This document shows, in pieces, positions 60,901-64,000 of a stretch of 64,000 bases of DNA. The stretch is from NCBI GenBank assembly GCA_023512835.1, contig CM042092.1, positions 1,131,984 through 1,195,983 on the forward strand, written 5' to 3'. Each line of letters opens with the position of its first letter. The stretch's first letter is position 1. A program made the translations under genes and the position numbers. The notes under the pieces are model-generated. The model did no database searches. It saw nothing but the letters and a program-made list of their open reading frames with translations, and was not told where the DNA came from. Source of the stretch: Taxillus chinensis (lineage: Eukaryota > Streptophyta > Magnoliopsida > Santalales > Loranthaceae).

Positions 60901-62201
60901 TCGGCTCACTCCACTGGACGCTTCCCGCTAAGGTTGCCTCCGGCCTCGGTCTGCTGCCGCTCCGGCCTCCCCGGGGTCGGGTCCGATCGGATCCTGCTGG
61001 TCGGGCTTGCCACCGACGAGTTGGTCTCTCACTGGTGCACGGAAGCTAGCATCACTCCTCACGCCGGATGCCGCGCCCCATTCCCCGTTGCCACTCCTGC
61101 AAAACCGGCGCAAATGACCCTCTCGTCCACGGTTGTTGCATCGCCGGTCCTTCTTGGGGCACTCCCTTTGAAGTGACCCTGCTCTCCACAGCAGTGGCAT
61201 CTGCTCGGTAGACTCCCACTGGACCACCCCTGTCTTCCTGCCGCCAAAGGTGAACCTCCCAGGGGTTCACGGATGTCTGACCCCGATCGCGAAAAGAACT
61301 GCTATCCCTCTCCTCCGTCTTGAGCCTCTTGGACCCTGCATCTCGATCGGGTCCACTCTGCAACCGACGCCCCGATGGGCCTGCCTCCCATCATCCAGGT
61401 TCTCTCTCGGTATACGGGCCGTCTCCACAGCCTCGACATAGGTCCTCAAGCGTAGAATCGCCACCCTCTCCCTAAGGGCTGGCCTGAGACCCAAGGTGAA
61501 CTTGTGGGCCTTCGGGTCCTCCCCTACCACGATCTCAGAGCAAACCTACTCAATCTCCGGAACTCCCGCTCATACTCAGTACCGTCTTGGATCCCTGCGT
61601 CAAGCTGCCAAATTCTTCCCTCTTCGCCATCTCACTCGATTCGGGAAGAACTCATCTTGGAAGAGTTGCAAGAACTCCTCCCCAAATCATGAGTTGCACT
61701 GCACGGCTCCCCGCAACACTCGTCCACCACTCCAAAGCATCCCCCTCCAGTTGCCGAATTGCCAGTCGCACCTTATCCTCCTCCCTCGGGCAGGAGAAAG
61801 GAGAACACATGCTCAATCCGCCTCAACCCTTGCTTTCAGCTACCACGGATCTTCTCCCCCTTAAATCGCGGAGGTTGTTCCTTTCGGAACCGTGTCACCA
61901 CGTCATCCTCTCGCACGGGTCGGTACACCACCCGGCGAACTCCCACGCTCACGAGGCGCTCTGCCGTGGGGGTGGTGGTGGTGGCACCACCTGCTGTCTT
62001 TGCCATCTCACGGCGCACCCTCCTCCCCGAACGTCTGCCGGAGCCCTCCCAAAGCTCTCGTACCTCCAGCGGATGCCTTCTTGTAGGCCGTGCGGTAGCA
62101 ACGCATGCCCTCCAACGGATGGTCCCGCACCCGACCCTCATGGGCAGATGACTCATCAGCCACCTTGCCCTGGACGCACGTGTCACTCTCCTGGGTGGCA
62201 T
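60901..62201 (-). pseudogene. Y gag, frameshifted
   Basis: Minus strand from ATG 62201: MPPRRVTRASRA, then (other frames) VADESSAHEGRVRDHPLEGM, EDDVVTRFRKEQPPRFKG, EDPKAHKFTLGLRPALRERV and AILRLRTYVEAVETARI. Zinc-knuckle text follows: CHCCGEQGHFKG and CNNRGREGHLRRFC, the latter with the second Cys changed. Four or more small indels break the frame. Confidence 0.85.
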
Positions 62202-62611
62202 TCTTACACACGAAGTAAGATGCACAAACGCAGAACGCGTTTGACTACTAACAAGTTGACTACCTCTACCTCATTATCAAGTCAAGCCGTACGGCATTAC
62301 ACACATTTTAACCATTGCATCAATCAATATTGCACACATCACAGTCCACATTGTAGTATACCCAAGGCATTCCAAGAATATTCAGAGTTGCACGTTCACA
62401 CATAATCATGTTATGCACATCCTTTACACATGTTAACAAATGCAACTAGTGCCCCAATGCCAATGCATGCAAATCCTACCACAAGACCGACTACCCCAAG
62501 TACACCTTGGAGGCTCAAAGAGGACCATGTTGATCGGGCATGTCCCTCCAGGCTCCTCCAAAGGACTCAAGATAACCAAGTCCGCCCACTACCCTAGGCC
62601 AACTAGACCAT
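62202..62611 (-). other. Y leader between PBS and gag
   Basis: Non-coding leader; shares tacaccttggaggctcaaag and similar words with the leader of Z (23455-23500, opposite strand). Confidence 0.55.
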
Positions 62612-62623
62612 GCTCTGATACCA
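62612..62623 (-). other. Primer binding site of Y (initiator tRNA-Met)
   Basis: Minus strand TGGTATCAGAGC, exact, three bases inside the LTR edge at 62627. Confidence 0.92.
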
Positions 62624-62626
62624 TAT

Positions 62627-64000
62627 TGTCACGCCCCGGATTTCCAACCCGAGGAAACCGCACGTGACTCCCCTACCCACACGGAGGCGGAGGGGTTAGG
62701 ATACAAACCAAGAATTTTACATTTCAAACATCCACAACACATTCAAGAAAGTAATGTTCATACAAATAATCCAAACCAGTTTATTACAAAAGAATTATTT
62801 CCAATCCCATCCCCACTCGGGGTTACATCGGTTCCCATAAAAGAAAACAACATAAACAAGAAAGTAAATAAGGTCCTCCACCTTGGTGTATCCACCTAAC
62901 GCTGTAAGTTCCTGGAAAACAAACAAACACAGTAGGAGGGGTGAGCAACCACAGTTCGGTAGGGATCATGTCTCCCCAACCCATCCCATGTTCCTAGCAT
63001 CTACATGCCATGTGTACAAGTGCGTTGTTGTGTTACAACAGTTCAACAAACATAATAACAACCACATCAACAATTTAACTCCTCCACCGCCACACGTGCC
63101 AACACTCTAACCACAAGTGATTTAACCGCCTCTTCAGGCCAAGTGATTTAACCGCCTCTTCGAGCCAAGTGATTTAACCGCCTCTTAGCCAAGTGATTTA
63201 ACCGCCTCTTCAGGCCAAGTGCCACGATCAAGCACACAACACACATAGTCACACAAGCATACAACCAAACACCTGGTGAGCACCCGTTCACTAGCGTACA
63301 AACCCAACCATTCAGGCCATAGAGCAAACATCCAAGATACATACATACACTAAACCACAAGTCCAGTCACACGGACATATTACCAAACACTTAATGGGCA
63401 TATACACACAACTAAGTTCACACGTGTATTTCATCAAACATGTAGCAGGCATGTCGTACGGGCATTTTATCAAACACTTTTCATGCATCACACAAACACC
63501 AGGAAACACCAAAATCGCCATTGAAGGCCAACATTCATATAGGAGGTCACACCTATATGAATTTACATATAAATAATATAATATTCTGCCCTAGGACCCT
63601 AGGACAGAGGAGGATAGGAAGAACGAATCCCTACCTCAAGGAAAACGCAACAACGCAAGAACGGTCGATCCCAAGCCGAACGCCGTCCACCCACGGAGCA
63701 CCGACCACCCACGCAAGACGCCCGGCAGCAACCAGGAGCTCTCCTTCCCTCTCTCTCTCTCTCTGCGGCCAGGTGAAGCAACAAACCCTAAACCTAAAAC
63801 AGAGGGGCTTCTCCTCCTTATATAGACAACACAACATCAAAACGACGTAGTTTTGATTAAGTGAATCCCAGGATCAAAACGACGTAGTTTTGATCACACA
63901 AGTCACCACCTTTCCGCACCCATATAGGCCAAAATACTTAGAATTTCAACATGGTCCTTTGGAGAAAGTTCCTTAGAACGTCAAAACCAAGGGAACCATG
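62627..64000 (-). mobile_element. 5' LTR of Y, running off the window
   Basis: Collinear with 55312-56680 of the 3' LTR, with many one- to three-base indels. It has four 26-bp repeat units, TATA (63818-63825) and both palindromic motifs (63836-63857, 63873-63894). About 430 bp of the LTR should lie beyond 64000. Confidence 0.88.
62912..63634 (-). other. Candidate LTR-leader intron, Y 5' LTR
   Basis: Minus strand: donor gagGTAGGG at 63634, acceptor tgttttccAG at 62913-62912, with gctcacccctcc upstream; 723 bp. Confidence 0.5.

Noticed and set aside
61587..62405. 272-codon plus-strand ORF, the longest on that strand in Y
   Set aside because: Antisense of Y gag; codon-reversed gag words can be read on the other strand. 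Same for 60162-60668 and 52862-53227.

Overview
This is nuclear DNA of a flowering plant, most likely a eudicot; the species cannot be fixed from the sequence. The evidence is a spliced plant-type gene with short GT-AG introns, plant Ty3/gypsy retrotransposons primed by initiator tRNA-Met, a Tat/Ogre-like gag, a hAT transposase relic and MITE-like short elements. Only one intact host gene is visible. Roughly 85% of the window is retrotransposon, inserted one into another.

Left end (1-9.4 kb): a broken hAT/TTF-type transposase end (1-492, minus), AT-rich intergenic DNA, then a complete 12-exon gene for a BTB/POZ protein (2573-8266, minus, 885 codons; all exon phases join without a break). About 0.3 kb upstream and facing away is a truncated, frameshifted two-exon remnant of a FAHD1-like acylpyruvase gene (8560-8863, plus).

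Stack 1 (about 9.4-32.9 kb): a plus-strand Tekay/Del-like chromovirus, called Z here. Its 5' LTR is cut in two (9440-9822 and 22679-23363) by a solo LTR, W (9823-11087 plus 21739-22678). W is itself split by a non-autonomous LTR element, B (11088-21738; LTRs of 2.2 kb, no gag-pol). B carries another solo LTR (14305-16243, target duplication TTTTT). Z also holds a solo LTR inside its integrase (27514-29074, target duplication ATTGT) and one at the end of pol (29882-31468, target duplication AGGAA). The Z 3' LTR ends near 32896.

32.9-34.0 kb holds G-rich DNA and a cluster of MITE-like elements with catctccaa ends.

Stack 2 (34.0 kb to the right edge): a minus-strand Tat/Ogre-like element, U (LTR copies at 34022-37092 and 45374-47305, gag at 42760-44170). 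It is hit by a plus-strand element V (37329-about 41133, LTR and gag only) and an LTR fragment from 41134. A minus-strand Tekay-like element X (47306-55311) sits in the right LTR of U. A second minus-strand element Y (55312 to beyond 64000) sits in the 5' LTR of X. The right halves of Y, X and U lie outside the window.

The most interesting pattern crosses element families. Nearly every Tekay-like LTR here has the same internal plan: TATA box, a short often (GA)n leader, a strong 5' splice site AG|GTAGG(G/T), a family-specific short tandem repeat, a conserved block ending in CTCACCC, then a pyrimidine-rich 3' splice site cag|G. This suggests a spliceosomal intron inside the LTR itself. The same elements also carry two copies of a polypurine-tract module about 300 bp apart. 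All exon, intron and LTR limits were worked out by eye.
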